Of a DNA stretch of 27,690 nucleotides, positions 7,847-16,749 are shown piece after piece (within the stretch, counting starts at the first letter, position 1; each line of letters opens with the position of its first letter). A program made the translations under genes and the position numbers. The notes under the pieces are model-generated. The model had not been told where the DNA came from. It saw nothing but the letters and a program-made list of their open reading frames with translations, and made no database searches. The DNA is from Actinomycetes bacterium (GTDB lineage: Bacteria > Actinomycetota > Acidimicrobiia > Acidimicrobiales > RAAP-2). Location: NCBI GenBank assembly GCA_021784205.1, contig JAJXTB010000019.1, positions 1 to 27,690 on the forward strand, written 5' to 3'.

Positions 7847-8865
7847 GCGAACAGCGCGTCCACTTCTACCAGGTCGGCAGCTTCGCGGTCGGAAACCGAC
7901 TGCTCAGTGCCGACGACCGAACGGTCCAGTCGAGTCCGCAGCGTACGAACTCGATCGACTCGGGCCACCGAGCCTGCCAGGGTTGCGGCGAGGCGCTCGG
8001 CGCGCGCTACGCGCTCGACGCGGCGATGCGTGCGACCAACGGCCAGCTGCTCGCGGTCAACGCGACGGGGTGCCTCGAGGTCTTCTCCACCCCCTACCCC
8101 GAGACGTCCTGGCGGATCCCCTGGCTCCACTCGCTCTTCGGCAACGCGCCCGCCGTCGCGACGGGCGTCGCCGCGGCGATGCGCGTGAAGGGCCGCAGCG
8201 ACGTTCGCGTCGTCGGCCAGGCCGGCGACGGCGGGACCGTCGACATCGGTTTTGGGACCCTGTCGGGCATGTTCGAGCGAAACGACGACGTGCTGTTCAT
8301 CTGCTACGACAACGAGGGCTACATGAACACCGGCGTCCAGCGCTCGGCCGCGACACCCCCCGCGGCGCGCACCGCGACGACCGACGTCGTGGGTGACGAG
8401 CCGGGCAATGGATTCGGCCAGGGCAAGGACCTGCCCCGAATCGCGATGGCCCACGACATCCCCTACGTCGCGACCGCGACGGTGGCGGACCTGCACGACC
8501 TCGAGCGCAAGGTGGAGCGCGCGATGAGTTTCCACGGGGCCCGCTACCTGCACGTCTTCGTCCCGTGTCCCCTCGGGTGGGGCTCGGCTTCGAACGAGAC
8601 GATCCACCTCGCGCGTCTCGCCAAGGAGACCGGCCTCTTCCCGGTCTTTGAGGCCGAGCACGGGGTTGTCACGAACGTCTCGACCATCCGCCGGCCCGCC
8701 CCGGTCGAGGAGTACCTGAAGCTTCAGCGCCGCTACGCCCACCTGTTCGGCGCGAAGGGCCGCCCCGACATCGTCGCGCGCCTCCAGGCCATCGCCGACG
8801 CCAACATTGCCCGCTACGGGCTACTGCCCGAGCGCGACGAGCTCGACACCCGAGAGGACGGCTGA
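7843..8865 (+). CDS. porB: 2-oxoacid:ferredoxin oxidoreductase, beta subunit
   Basis: A 340-residue beta subunit carrying the thiamine-diphosphate motif GDGGTVDIGFGTLSGMFERN followed by the CYDNEGYMNTG segment (residues about 128-164). Four cysteines fit the [4Fe-4S] cluster known for PorB: Cys45 and Cys48 in ACQGCGEAL, Cys77 in NATGCLEV, and Cys242 in FVPCPLGW. GTG start at 7843 overlaps the alpha stop by four bases (GTGA); the last base of its TGA is the first base of the next ATG. The longer upstream frame (from 6982) is a shadow of the alpha gene. Confidence 0.92.
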   Translation: MSEQRVHFYQVGSFAVGNRLLSADDRTVQSSPQRTNSIDSGHRACQGCGEALGARYALDAAMRATNGQLLAVNATGCLEVFSTPYPETSWRIPWLHSLFGNAPAVATGVAAAMRVKGRSDVRVVGQAGDGGTVDIGFGTLSGMFERNDDVLFICYDNEGYMNTGVQRSAATPPAARTATTDVVGDEPGNGFGQGKDLPRIAMAHDIPYVATATVADLHDLERKVERAMSFHGARYLHVFVPCPLGWGSASNETIHLARLAKETGLFPVFEAEHGVVTNVSTIRRPAPVEEYLKLQRRYAHLFGAKGRPDIVARLQAIADANIARYGLLPERDELDTREDG

Positions 8866-10490
8866 TGGAACGGCCCTTCGCGATAACCCTCGACGTCGGC
8901 ACGAGCCGCGCGAACCACACCGGGTCGTGGCGCGTCGAGCGACCGGTCTACGTCGACCGACTCCCCCCGTGCAACGACGCCTGCCCGGCCGGGGAGAACA
9001 TCCAGGGCTGGCTCTACGAAGCCGAGTCGGGTGGCTACGAGGCCGCGTGGCGCAAGCTCGTCGAGAACAACCCGCTGCCGGCGATCATGGGGCGGGTCTG
9101 CTTCCACCCCTGTGAGAGCGCGTGTAACCGCGTCCAGGTCGATGAGGCGGTCGGCATCAACGCCGTCGAGCGGTTCCTCGGCGACACCGCGATCGAACAC
9201 GGCTGGAACCTGCCCACCCCGGGACCCGACACCGGCAAACGCGTCCTCGTCGTCGGCGCCGGACCGGCGGGGCTGAGTGCCACCTACCACCTGAGGCTCC
9301 TCGGCCACCAGGTGCGACTCGTCGACTCCTCCGCCAAGCTCGGCGGCATGCTGCGTTACGGCATCCCGGCCTACCGTCTGCCCCGCGCCATCCTCGACGC
9401 CGAGATCGCGCGCATCACCGACATGGGTGTCGAGGTCGTGCTCAACCACACCGTGCACGACATCGGCGCAGAGCGCCGCGAGGGCGCCTTCGACGCCGTG
9501 TTCCTCGCCGTCGGCGCGCAGCTCGGCAAGCGGGTCAACATCCCCGCCGGAGACTCCTCCAAGGTGATCGACGCCGTGTCCTTCCTCCACCAGGTCGCCG
9601 ACGAGGACCCGCCGATGCTCGGACGCCGCGTCGTCGTCTACGGCGGCGGCGACACGGCGCTCGACGCCGCGCGCACCGCCCGACGTCTCGGCGCGACCGA
9701 CGCGGTGATCGTCTACCGGCGCAATCGAGACAAGATGCCCGCGCACGCCGAGGAGGTCGAGCAGGCCCTCGGCGAGGGAGTCACGGTTCGCTGGCTGTCC
9801 ACGGTGGAACGTTTCGAGCGCGAGCGGCTGGTGCTCGAGAAGATGCGCCTCAACGCCGACGGTTTCCCCGAGCCGACCGGTGAGTACGAGGAACTCGACG
9901 CCGATTCACTCGTCCTCGCCCTCGGCCAAGACACCGACCTCTCGCTGCTCGAGGGGAACGACAACGTCGAGGTGAAAGACGGCGTCGTTCAGGTGGCGAC
10001 CACGATGATGACCAACGAGGGCGGTGTCTTCGCCGGTGGCGACGCCGCGCCGTCGGACCGCACCGCCACGGTCGCCGTCGGTCACGGCAAGCGCGCGGCG
10101 CGCGGCATCGACGCGTACCTGCGCGACGCCGAGTTCGTCAGTGGCGACCGTCACGATCTCGCCACGGCCGACCACCTCAACACCTGGTACTACGCCGACG
10201 CGCCCAGGACCGAGCGGCCCGAGCTCGAACGCATCCGTCGACAGACGAACTTCGAGGAGGTCATCGGCGGGCTCACCGAGGAGAACGCCCTCTTCGAGGC
10301 GCGCCGTTGCCTCTCGTGTGGGAACTGCTTCGAGTGCGACAACTGCTTCGGGGTCTGTCCCGACAACGCGGTGATAAAGCTCGGCGGCGAGGTGAAGTAC
10401 GAGTTCAACTACGACTTCTGCAAGGGCTGCGGGATCTGCGTGCGCGAGTGCCCCTGCGGGGCCATCGAGATGGTCCCAGAAGTGATCTAA
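8865..10490 (+). CDS. GltD-like NAD(P)H flavoprotein fused to ferredoxin (oxidoreductase delta/electron-transfer subunit)
   Basis: A 541-residue three-part protein. Residues 36-87 hold the GltD-type N-terminal cluster cysteines (CNDACPAG, CFHPCESAC). Residues 125-430 form the GltD-like flavoprotein core: FAD motif VVGAGPAGLSA (129-139), NAD(P)H motif VYGGGDTALDAAR (258-270) and second FAD motif GGVFAGGDAA (386-395). Residues 482-531 are a 2[4Fe-4S] ferredoxin: CFECDNCFGVCP preceded by an extra CLSC, then CKGCGICVRECPCGAI. In place of the short PorD ferredoxin, this would let the oxidoreductase exchange electrons directly with NAD(P)H. ATG 8865 overlaps the beta stop by one base. Whether NADH or NADPH is used is not clear from the sequence. 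Small stem-loops at 10500-10513 and 10517-10537 follow the stop. Confidence 0.9.
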   Translation: MERPFAITLDVGTSRANHTGSWRVERPVYVDRLPPCNDACPAGENIQGWLYEAESGGYEAAWRKLVENNPLPAIMGRVCFHPCESACNRVQVDEAVGINAVERFLGDTAIEHGWNLPTPGPDTGKRVLVVGAGPAGLSATYHLRLLGHQVRLVDSSAKLGGMLRYGIPAYRLPRAILDAEIARITDMGVEVVLNHTVHDIGAERREGAFDAVFLAVGAQLGKRVNIPAGDSSKVIDAVSFLHQVADEDPPMLGRRVVVYGGGDTALDAARTARRLGATDAVIVYRRNRDKMPAHAEEVEQALGEGVTVRWLSTVERFERERLVLEKMRLNADGFPEPTGEYEELDADSLVLALGQDTDLSLLEGNDNVEVKDGVVQVATTMMTNEGGVFAGGDAAPSDRTATVAVGHGKRAARGIDAYLRDAEFVSGDRHDLATADHLNTWYYADAPRTERPELERIRRQTNFEEVIGGLTEENALFEARRCLSCGNCFECDNCFGVCPDNAVIKLGGEVKYEFNYDFCKGCGICVRECPCGAIEMVPEVI

Positions 10491-10499
10491 ACAAATCCC

Positions 10500-10537
10500 G
10501 CGGTCAACACCGCACCAGCGACACCGACCTCGTCGCT
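10500..10537 (+). terminator. Two small stem-loops after the oxidoreductase operon
   Basis: Ten bases after the stop at 10490 lies GCGGT-CAAC-ACCGC (10500-10513), followed by AGCGAC-N9-GTCGCT (10517-10537). Stems are only five and six base pairs and no T-run follows, so this is a weak candidate for operon termination, placed here by position between two plus-strand transcription units. Confidence 0.3.
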
Positions 10538-10572
10538 CTCACGATTCCCACAGAAAATTATCCACTCATTCA

Positions 10573-13500
10573 ATGGGTCCTGTGATAGCCATAACTGGTA
10601 TGGACTCGCGCCCGTTCCCTCACGGTGAGGGCCGCCTTCATCGTGGTGAGGATCGGGGGTTGACTTCGCCACCAGTGACACCAACGACGTTCGAAACCGA
10701 TTTCGAGCCGCGCGTGGTGGCGGCGATTTGCCTGGACGAAGCGGGGGCCGTCGCGGACTTCGAATTCCGAGAGGTCAACGCGGCGGCGGCCGAGTATTTC
10801 GGGATGGCCACGGGCGACCTCGTTGGCGAGCGCTACCGATCCATCATGCCCCGGGTCGAGGCCACACCGTTTTGGGCCCACCTGGTCCGAGTGGCCGAAA
10901 CTGGCGAGCCGCTCGAACTCGAAGGTCACCGTCACCTCAACACGCGGCGCGACGCCGAGGTCGTCGTCGACGTACGGGCCACCCGCGCCGGAGACTGCGT
11001 GCACATATCGTGGCGCGACGTCACCGATCAGTCACTCATGCTCGCCCACTATCGCCTCGTAGCCGAGAACGCCTCCGACGCCGTCTTCCAACTCGACGGC
11101 GACACCCGGATTCGCTGGGCGTCACCGTCGAGCGCCCTCGTACTGGGCTGGTCCCCTTCGGATCTCGAGGGCACCAACGCCGTGAACCTGCTCCACCCCG
11201 ACGATGCGGCCCACGTCGCGCACTGGGCCGACGAGCTCGAGCAGCACGGCGCCACGAGTTTTGAGGCCCGATTGCGTCGAGCATCGGGAACCCACTCGTG
11301 CTTCGCCATCACCCTGCGCGTGGTCACCACGCGCGACGGCGCGGCCGAACTCGTGGGCAGTATTCGCAACATCGACGCCGAGGTCGCCCAACGCGAATCA
11401 ATGCGCTCGCTGAGCGAACGCTACCAACTCATCGCGGAGAACTCACTCGACGTCGTGGTGGTCGGCGATCCCGATGGCCAGATCCTGTGGATCTTCGACA
11501 CGGTCCAGCAGTTACTCGGTTGGCGACCCGACCAGATGATCGGCCACCATTTCGACGAATTCGTCCACCCCGACGATCTCGCCGAAGCACTCACGCAGCG
11601 AAGCGCAATGCGCCGCGGCGAACGGATCACCACCGAGGTTCGAGTTCGCCAGTCCGACGGCGACTACCGTTGGATCGCCGTCACCGGCCGCGACGTCCTC
11701 GACGACTCCGGATCGGCGACGACGCGAATCGTCTCGTGGCGCGACGCCGAAGCCGAAGTAGCGCACCAAGCGGCGATGGCCGTCTCGGAGTCACAGTATC
11801 GACTGCTCGCCGAGAACGCGTCGGACGTCGTCTGGCGCACCAGCGTCGACGGCGTCCTCGAGTGGGTCTCGCCGTCGGTGCGCGACGTGCTCGGATGGTC
11901 GCCCGATGACCTGATCGGCCGATCGGAGTCCACGATCTGCACTGACGAAGACGCCACGACGCGCGTAGAGACCCGCGCGCGGGTCTTGCGCGGCGAGCGC
12001 GTGGAGCCTTTCGACAGCCGGTATCTCACGGCCGATGGGGGATTTCGCTGGATGCACAACCACTACCGTGCGATCACCGACGAATTCGGTCGAGTGAACG
12101 CGATCGTCTCGTCGCTCCACGACGTCACGGCCCTCGTTCGCGGCCGACGAGGGCTCAACACCCTGGCCGCCGGTAACGCCATCCTGGTTCGCGCAGTGAG
12201 TGACGTCGACCTGTTGACCCAACTCTGTCAAAACCTGGTCGACGAAGGAGGCTACGCATTCGCCTGGTACGGCCGTCCCTCGAACGACGTCGACCAGACC
12301 GTGAAGGTCGTCGCCTCGTCCAAGGTGCACCGGGACTACCTCGAGAATTTGACGTTCACGTGGGCGGACAACGAGTTCGGCCAAGGTCCCCTCGGCCGGT
12401 CGCTGCGCACCGGCGAGTCTTACTTCGTCGGTGACGTATCGGCCTCGGCCAACTACCGGCCCTGGTTGGCACCGGCGCTCGCGCACGGGTTCCGATCCAC
12501 GATTGGGTTGCCCGTGTTCGTGGACGGCTACCTCGACGGGACCTTCAGCGTCTACAGCCCCTACGTCAACGACTTTGACGTGCCGACCATCGCCAACCTC
12601 GAAAACCTCGCTCTACAGGTCGGTATTGGCTTGCAGCGACTCCGTGAACAGGATCGCCTGGCCCGGGCGCTCCACGAGAGCCACCTGCTCAATACCGCGA
12701 TCGACCAGGCCACGGAATCCGTGCTGATCACCGACGCGTCGGCCCGGATCCTCTACGCCAATCCGTCGACGACCATGACGAGCGGCTATTCGATCGACGA
12801 GATGATCGAGCAGACACCCGCGATGTTCGCGAGTGGACTACACGACCGTGACTTTTATCGAGACCTCTGGGACGAACTCGAGAATGGTCAGTCGTGGCAC
12901 GGCGTCTTTACGAATCGACGCAAGAACGGCGAACTCTACGACGAAGATACGAGCATCTCGCCCATCTTCGGCAATGACGACGGGGTGATGGCCTACGTCG
13001 CGGTGAAACGAGACCTCAGCGTCGAACGCCGGCTTGAGGCACACGTCATGCGCGGCGATCGCGACGCCCAGGACATCGCCGCACTGATGCGCGAAGTGCG
13101 ACCAGCGAGCACCGTGACCGCCACCGCTGAACTCTTCTGCGACGCGCTGTTACGACTCGACTTCATCGACGCGTCGGCCATCTTCTTGCGCGACAGCGAA
13201 GACGAGTTCGTCGTCGCCGGTTCGGCCGGCGTCACCCTCGCCGAGCTCGAGCCCGGTCGGACTATCGACGTGCAGAACGCGGCGAACTTCCTCACCCGTT
13301 CGGTGGATGGCGCGTGGTGGATCGACCTGGCGGAACCGGGTGGATTCATCGACGAACCCCTCGTGCGCGCCGTGATTGGCACGGGGATCGAAGCGGTGAC
13401 GATCGCGCCGGTGCGCTGGAAGGGTGACGTGGTCGGTGTCCTCGCGACCGGCTCGCGCGACCGCGCCGGCGTCGCGTTCACCCCGTCGCGACTCCCCCTG

Positions 13501-14259
13501 TACGAAGAGCTCGGTTCCTTCGCGGGCGGCCTCGTCGGCACCCAGGCCGAAGCCGCACGGCACCTCGACTCATCGAGGCGGTCGATTCTTTCGATCGTCG
13601 AGAACCGGTTGTTTCACCCGGTTTTCCAACCCGTCATCGATCTCGCTTCGGGCGCCGTCGTCGGCTTCGAGGCGCTGACACGATTCTCCGACGGGCGACC
13701 GCCCGACGAACACTTCGCCCTCGCCGCATCCGCGGGGATGAGTGTGGAACTCGAGATCGCCTGCGCCGCGTACGCGGTCAGCGAGGCAGACCATCTGCCC
13801 ACCGGAACGTGGTTCAGCCTCAACTTCTCACCGTCGGTCATCGCGCGCGACGACTTCCGCCGGGTCATCACCGCCACGCAGCGCGACGTGGCCATTGAGA
13901 TCACCGAACACGCGCGAATCGACAACTTCGATGAGGTTCGCCGGGCGATCACCTCGGTCGAACGGTGTCGTCTCTTCGTCGACGACGCCGGCGTCGGCTA
14001 CGCCGGACTGCACCACATCCTCGAGTTGCAGCCTGACGTCGTCAAGCTCGACATCTCACTCGTACGCGACATCGATCACGACCCCGCTCGCCAGGCACTC
14101 GTGTCAGGGATGCGCCACTTCGCCGACTTGACGAACACGTTGTTGCTCGGTGAAGGTGTCGAGACGGTCGAGGAGGCCGAGACACTGCGCTCGCTCGGCG
14201 TCGACTTCGGACAGGGCTACCACTTCGGTCGACCCGCGCCCGCGACGAGTTTCACCTAA
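10573..14259 (+). CDS. Multi-PAS/GAF sensor with EAL cyclic-di-GMP phosphodiesterase domain
   Basis: A 1228-residue soluble signalling protein without membrane helices. Order of domains: PAS about 45-152, PAS 160-275, PAS 284-400, PAS 410-522, GAF 530-692, PAS 700-820, GAF 840-995, EAL 1008-1226. The EAL domain looks active: Glu1033 (FEALTRF), Asn1084, Glu1112 (ITE), Asp1137-Asp1138 (VDDAGVGYAGL), Lys1158 (VVKLD), Glu1194 (GEGVET) and Gln1214 all match the usual catalytic set, so it should hydrolyse c-di-GMP in response to signals sensed by the PAS/GAF array. No GGDEF domain is present, which is uncommon for such large sensor-EAL proteins. The start is uncertain: ATG 10573 has no ribosome-binding site and lies in an AT-rich stretch that may be promoter; TTG 10660 with GAGG upstream is a good alternative. 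Its TAA overlaps the convergent methyltransferase stop. Confidence 0.9.
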   Translation: MGPVIAITGMDSRPFPHGEGRLHRGEDRGLTSPPVTPTTFETDFEPRVVAAICLDEAGAVADFEFREVNAAAAEYFGMATGDLVGERYRSIMPRVEATPFWAHLVRVAETGEPLELEGHRHLNTRRDAEVVVDVRATRAGDCVHISWRDVTDQSLMLAHYRLVAENASDAVFQLDGDTRIRWASPSSALVLGWSPSDLEGTNAVNLLHPDDAAHVAHWADELEQHGATSFEARLRRASGTHSCFAITLRVVTTRDGAAELVGSIRNIDAEVAQRESMRSLSERYQLIAENSLDVVVVGDPDGQILWIFDTVQQLLGWRPDQMIGHHFDEFVHPDDLAEALTQRSAMRRGERITTEVRVRQSDGDYRWIAVTGRDVLDDSGSATTRIVSWRDAEAEVAHQAAMAVSESQYRLLAENASDVVWRTSVDGVLEWVSPSVRDVLGWSPDDLIGRSESTICTDEDATTRVETRARVLRGERVEPFDSRYLTADGGFRWMHNHYRAITDEFGRVNAIVSSLHDVTALVRGRRGLNTLAAGNAILVRAVSDVDLLTQLCQNLVDEGGYAFAWYGRPSNDVDQTVKVVASSKVHRDYLENLTFTWADNEFGQGPLGRSLRTGESYFVGDVSASANYRPWLAPALAHGFRSTIGLPVFVDGYLDGTFSVYSPYVNDFDVPTIANLENLALQVGIGLQRLREQDRLARALHESHLLNTAIDQATESVLITDASARILYANPSTTMTSGYSIDEMIEQTPAMFASGLHDRDFYRDLWDELENGQSWHGVFTNRRKNGELYDEDTSISPIFGNDDGVMAYVAVKRDLSVERRLEAHVMRGDRDAQDIAALMREVRPASTVTATAELFCDALLRLDFIDASAIFLRDSEDEFVVAGSAGVTLAELEPGRTIDVQNAANFLTRSVDGAWWIDLAEPGGFIDEPLVRAVIGTGIEAVTIAPVRWKGDVVGVLATGSRDRAGVAFTPSRLPLYEELGSFAGGLVGTQAEAARHLDSSRRSILSIVENRLFHPVFQPVIDLASGAVVGFEALTRFSDGRPPDEHFALAASAGMSVELEIACAAYAVSEADHLPTGTWFSLNFSPSVIARDDFRRVITATQRDVAIEITEHARIDNFDEVRRAITSVERCRLFVDDAGVGYAGLHHILELQPDVVKLDISLVRDIDHDPARQALVSGMRHFADLTNTLLLGEGVETVEEAETLRSLGVDFGQGYHFGRPAPATSFT

Positions 14260-15059
14260 TCGCGCCGGGCGAGCACCTCGACGCTCGGCACGAGGAAGAG
14301 TCCGTCGGGGTCGCGCGCCCAGCGGCGAAAGGCCATCGCGAAGTCTTCCAGCTGCGCGCTCGACGCGATGCCGGCCGCGAGGGCCTGGCCCGCGAAATCG
14401 CTCGCGGTCACGCGCTCGGCCCACAGTGCGCCCCACCAGCGTCGCTCCTCGTCGGTGGCGTAGGTCCAATTGGACGAGGTGACCGTCAGGTCCGAGAAAC
14501 CGGCCGCGCGCACCCAGCGCGGCAGGTGGCGTCCACCATCGGCCTCGGCGTGGTTCTCACGGGTGAGTCGGTGGTAGGCCTCGAGCCACTCGTCGAGCGC
14601 GGGGTCCGCCGGGAACCAGGTGAAGGCCCCGTAGTCGGCGTCGCGAACCGCGAGCAGACCGCCGACTCGTAGCACGCGCCCCATCTCGCGCAGCGCTGCG
14701 ACCGGGTCGCTGAGGTGCTGGAGCACCTGGTGGGCGAAGACCACGTCGAAGGACTCGTCGTCGAACTCGAGCGCGTAGACGTCCCCCGTGTCAAAACGCA
14801 GGTTGGGGTGATCCGTCGTCGGGTACGCCTCGGCCGCGACGTCGACCACGGCGGCCGCCACGTCGATCCCGACGACCGGGCCGGGCCCGACGCGCCGAGC
14901 GAGGTCGCTCGTTATGGTGCCCGGTCCGCACCCCACGTCGAGCAGCGACTGGCCCGGCGCGAGGTGGGCGAGCAGGAAGGCCGCCGAATTCTCGGCGGTG
15001 CGCCACCGGTGGCTGCGCAGCACCGAGTCGTGGTGTCCGTGGGTGTACCGGTCGGTCAT
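14256..15059 (-). CDS. Class I SAM-dependent methyltransferase (UbiE/type 11-like)
   Basis: A 267-residue methyltransferase. Motif I reads LLDVGCGPGTITSDLA (about 39-54), the acidic residue after strand 2 is in VVGIDVAAAVVD, motif II is FDTGDVYALEFDDESFDVVFAHQVLQHL and motif III LREMGRVLRVGGLLAVRD. It begins YTHGHHDSVLRSHRWRTAENSA, a pattern of an actinobacterial/fungal subfamily without clear function. The acceptor is unknown. ATG 15059 overlaps the preceding methyltransferase stop by four bases (ATGA), so it is the last gene of the coupled seven-gene operon. It ends tail-to-tail with the EAL gene, the two stop codons sharing bases 14257-14258. Confidence 0.88.
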   Translation of the reverse strand: MTDRYTHGHHDSVLRSHRWRTAENSAAFLLAHLAPGQSLLDVGCGPGTITSDLARRVGPGPVVGIDVAAAVVDVAAEAYPTTDHPNLRFDTGDVYALEFDDESFDVVFAHQVLQHLSDPVAALREMGRVLRVGGLLAVRDADYGAFTWFPADPALDEWLEAYHRLTRENHAEADGGRHLPRWVRAAGFSDLTVTSSNWTYATDEERRWWGALWAERVTASDFAGQALAAGIASSAQLEDFAMAFRRWARDPDGLFLVPSVEVLARRD

Positions 15060-15853
15060 CGCGACGGATCAGACCCGACAACGGTCGCGCGCGCGGTGTA
15101 GACGTCGGTGCGGTACGCGAAGTCAATCGGCTCGCCGAGGGGCTCGATCACCCGGCGCACGTCCTCGAGCAGCGCGCGCTGGTCGGCGTCGTCCATGATC
15201 GAGACGTAGCTCGTGGTGAGCACGCGACGGTAGACCTGGTCGCGCGTGAGCAGTTGACGGTGCGCGAACTGGCGTCGCTCGACGTTCTCGAACGGACCCG
15301 TCTCGACGACCCGGGCGACGTCGTCGTTGCTCGAGTAGGGGCGGTGCACGTCCCAGCGCATCGCGTGGGTGAGCGCCGCCATCCAGTCGATCGACTCGTC
15401 GCGCTCGTTCCAGACGAGCGCGAGCCCGCCACCGGCCACGAGCACCCGGTGGATCTCGGCGAGGGCGCGCGGCGCGTCGAACCAGTGAAACGCCTGGGCC
15501 ACCACGACGGCGTCCACGGACGCGTCCTCGAGCGGGATGGCGTCGTCGCGCCCGTCGAGCACCGTTACCCCGGGGGTCGTCGCGAGCATCGTCTCACGCA
15601 TGGACGACGACGGCTCGACCGCGATGATCTGTCCGACGCGGTCGCGGAGCTGCCGACTGAAGATCCCGGTTCCGGCGCCGAGGTCGAGCACCCGCGAGGA
15701 CCCGTCGAGTCCGAACCGGTCCACGATCGCCGTGATCGACGCCTCGGGGTAGTCGGGGCGAACTTCGTCGTAGAGCGAACCGTTGGCGAAGCCGTGTTCG
15801 CCTAGATACCTCGTGCGCTCACCTTCCACCGTTGGCTCCTGTTCGTCGGTCAC
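15056..15853 (-). CDS. Class I SAM-dependent methyltransferase (TMT1/Methyltransf_11-like)
   Basis: A 265-residue methyltransferase with the YDEVRPDYP entry motif, motif I VLDLGAGTGIFSRQL, IIAVEPSSSMRETM, and VVVAQAFHWFDAPRALAEIHRVL. The combination RPxYP ... HWFD is shared with a broad family that includes the yeast trans-aconitate methyltransferase, among many uncharacterised members. GTG start at 15853 overlaps the PrpB stop by four bases. Placement directly behind the PrpD/PrpB genes makes a methylation step on a methylcitrate-cycle-type acid conceivable, but this is only inference from position and loose motif similarity. Confidence 0.87.
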   Translation of the reverse strand: MTDEQEPTVEGERTRYLGEHGFANGSLYDEVRPDYPEASITAIVDRFGLDGSSRVLDLGAGTGIFSRQLRDRVGQIIAVEPSSSMRETMLATTPGVTVLDGRDDAIPLEDASVDAVVVAQAFHWFDAPRALAEIHRVLVAGGGLALVWNERDESIDWMAALTHAMRWDVHRPYSSNDDVARVVETGPFENVERRQFAHRQLLTRDQVYRRVLTTSYVSIMDDADQRALLEDVRRVIEPLGEPIDFAYRTDVYTARATVVGSDPSR

Positions 15854-16749
15854 GGCCCCACCGTGAAATCAAAGACCGATTGGTCGAAGGCGGCGAACGA
15901 CCCGTAGTCGAGCAGGTCGTAGAGTTCGGCGCGCGTCTGCATCTCGCCGAGCATCGTCGTGAGCGTGCCCTCGCGCGTCAGCAGGTCGAGGGCCCGATCG
16001 GCCGCCCCCATCGCCAGGCGCAGCAGCGAGACGGGGAAGATCACCATGTCCACCCCGAGTTCGCCGAGCTGCGCGACGCTGAGCGACGGGCCCTTGCCGA
16101 ACTCGGTCATGTTGGCGAGGATCGGCACCGTCACCGCGGCGCGCATGGCGGCGAACTCGCGCTCGTCGAGCAGGGCCTCGGGGAAGATCGCGTCGGCCCC
16201 CGCGTCGACGTAGGCGCGGGCCCGCTCGATCGCGCCGTCCAGTCCCTCGACGGCGCGCGCGTCAGTGCGCGCGATGACGAGGAAGTTCGCGTCTCGCCGC
16301 GACGCCGCCGCCGCGTTGATCCGCCGCAGCGCCTCGTCGCGCTCCACCACCTGTTTGCCGTCGAGGTGTCCGCAGCGTTTGGGGTTGACCTGGTCCTCGA
16401 GGTGCATGCCGGCCACGCCGGCGTCCTCGAGCATCTGGACGGTGCGAGCCACGTTCATCGGCTCGCCGAAACCGGTATCGGCGTCGACGATGGTCGCGAC
16501 GCCGGTGACGCGCGCCACCTGGGCGCTGCGCGCGGCGACCTCGCTCAACGTGGTGAGCCCGATGTCGGGCAAGCCGAGGTCGGCGGCGAGGACCGCACCG
16601 GAGAGGTAGACCCCCTCGAAGCCGTGGCGCTCGATGAGCATCGCCGACAACGGATTGAAGGCCCCCGGCAACGCCAGAATCGAGCCCTGGGCGAGACGGG
16701 CCCGAAGCCGGGCCCGCTTCGCTGACGCGCTGACCGGCGAGTGCAGCAT
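15850..16749 (-). CDS. prpB: 2-methylisocitrate lyase (isocitrate lyase/PEP mutase family)
   Basis: A 299-residue enzyme, typical PrpB length. It would cleave 2-methylisocitrate to pyruvate and succinate in the cytoplasm. The catalytic loop is KRCGH with Cys126; metal-binding acidic residues are in IVDADTGFGEP (Asp89, Asp91) and LEDQ (Glu118). PrpB-typical stretches RTDARAVEGLDGAIERARAY, ILANMTEFGKGP and MQTRAELYDLLDY favour PrpB over dimethylmalate lyase or oxaloacetate hydrolase, which share the same loop. ATG 16749 overlaps the PrpD stop by one base (TGATG). The companion prpC (methylcitrate synthase) is not in this window. Confidence 0.92.
   Translation of the reverse strand: MLHSPVSASAKRARLRARLAQGSILALPGAFNPLSAMLIERHGFEGVYLSGAVLAADLGLPDIGLTTLSEVAARSAQVARVTGVATIVDADTGFGEPMNVARTVQMLEDAGVAGMHLEDQVNPKRCGHLDGKQVVERDEALRRINAAAASRRDANFLVIARTDARAVEGLDGAIERARAYVDAGADAIFPEALLDEREFAAMRAAVTVPILANMTEFGKGPSLSVAQLGELGVDMVIFPVSLLRLAMGAADRALDLLTREGTLTTMLGEMQTRAELYDLLDYGSFAAFDQSVFDFTVGP

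Noticed and set aside
7621..8742. 373-codon minus-strand frame opposite porB
   Set aside because: No family motifs and biased composition; porB on the plus strand carries cofactor and cluster motifs.
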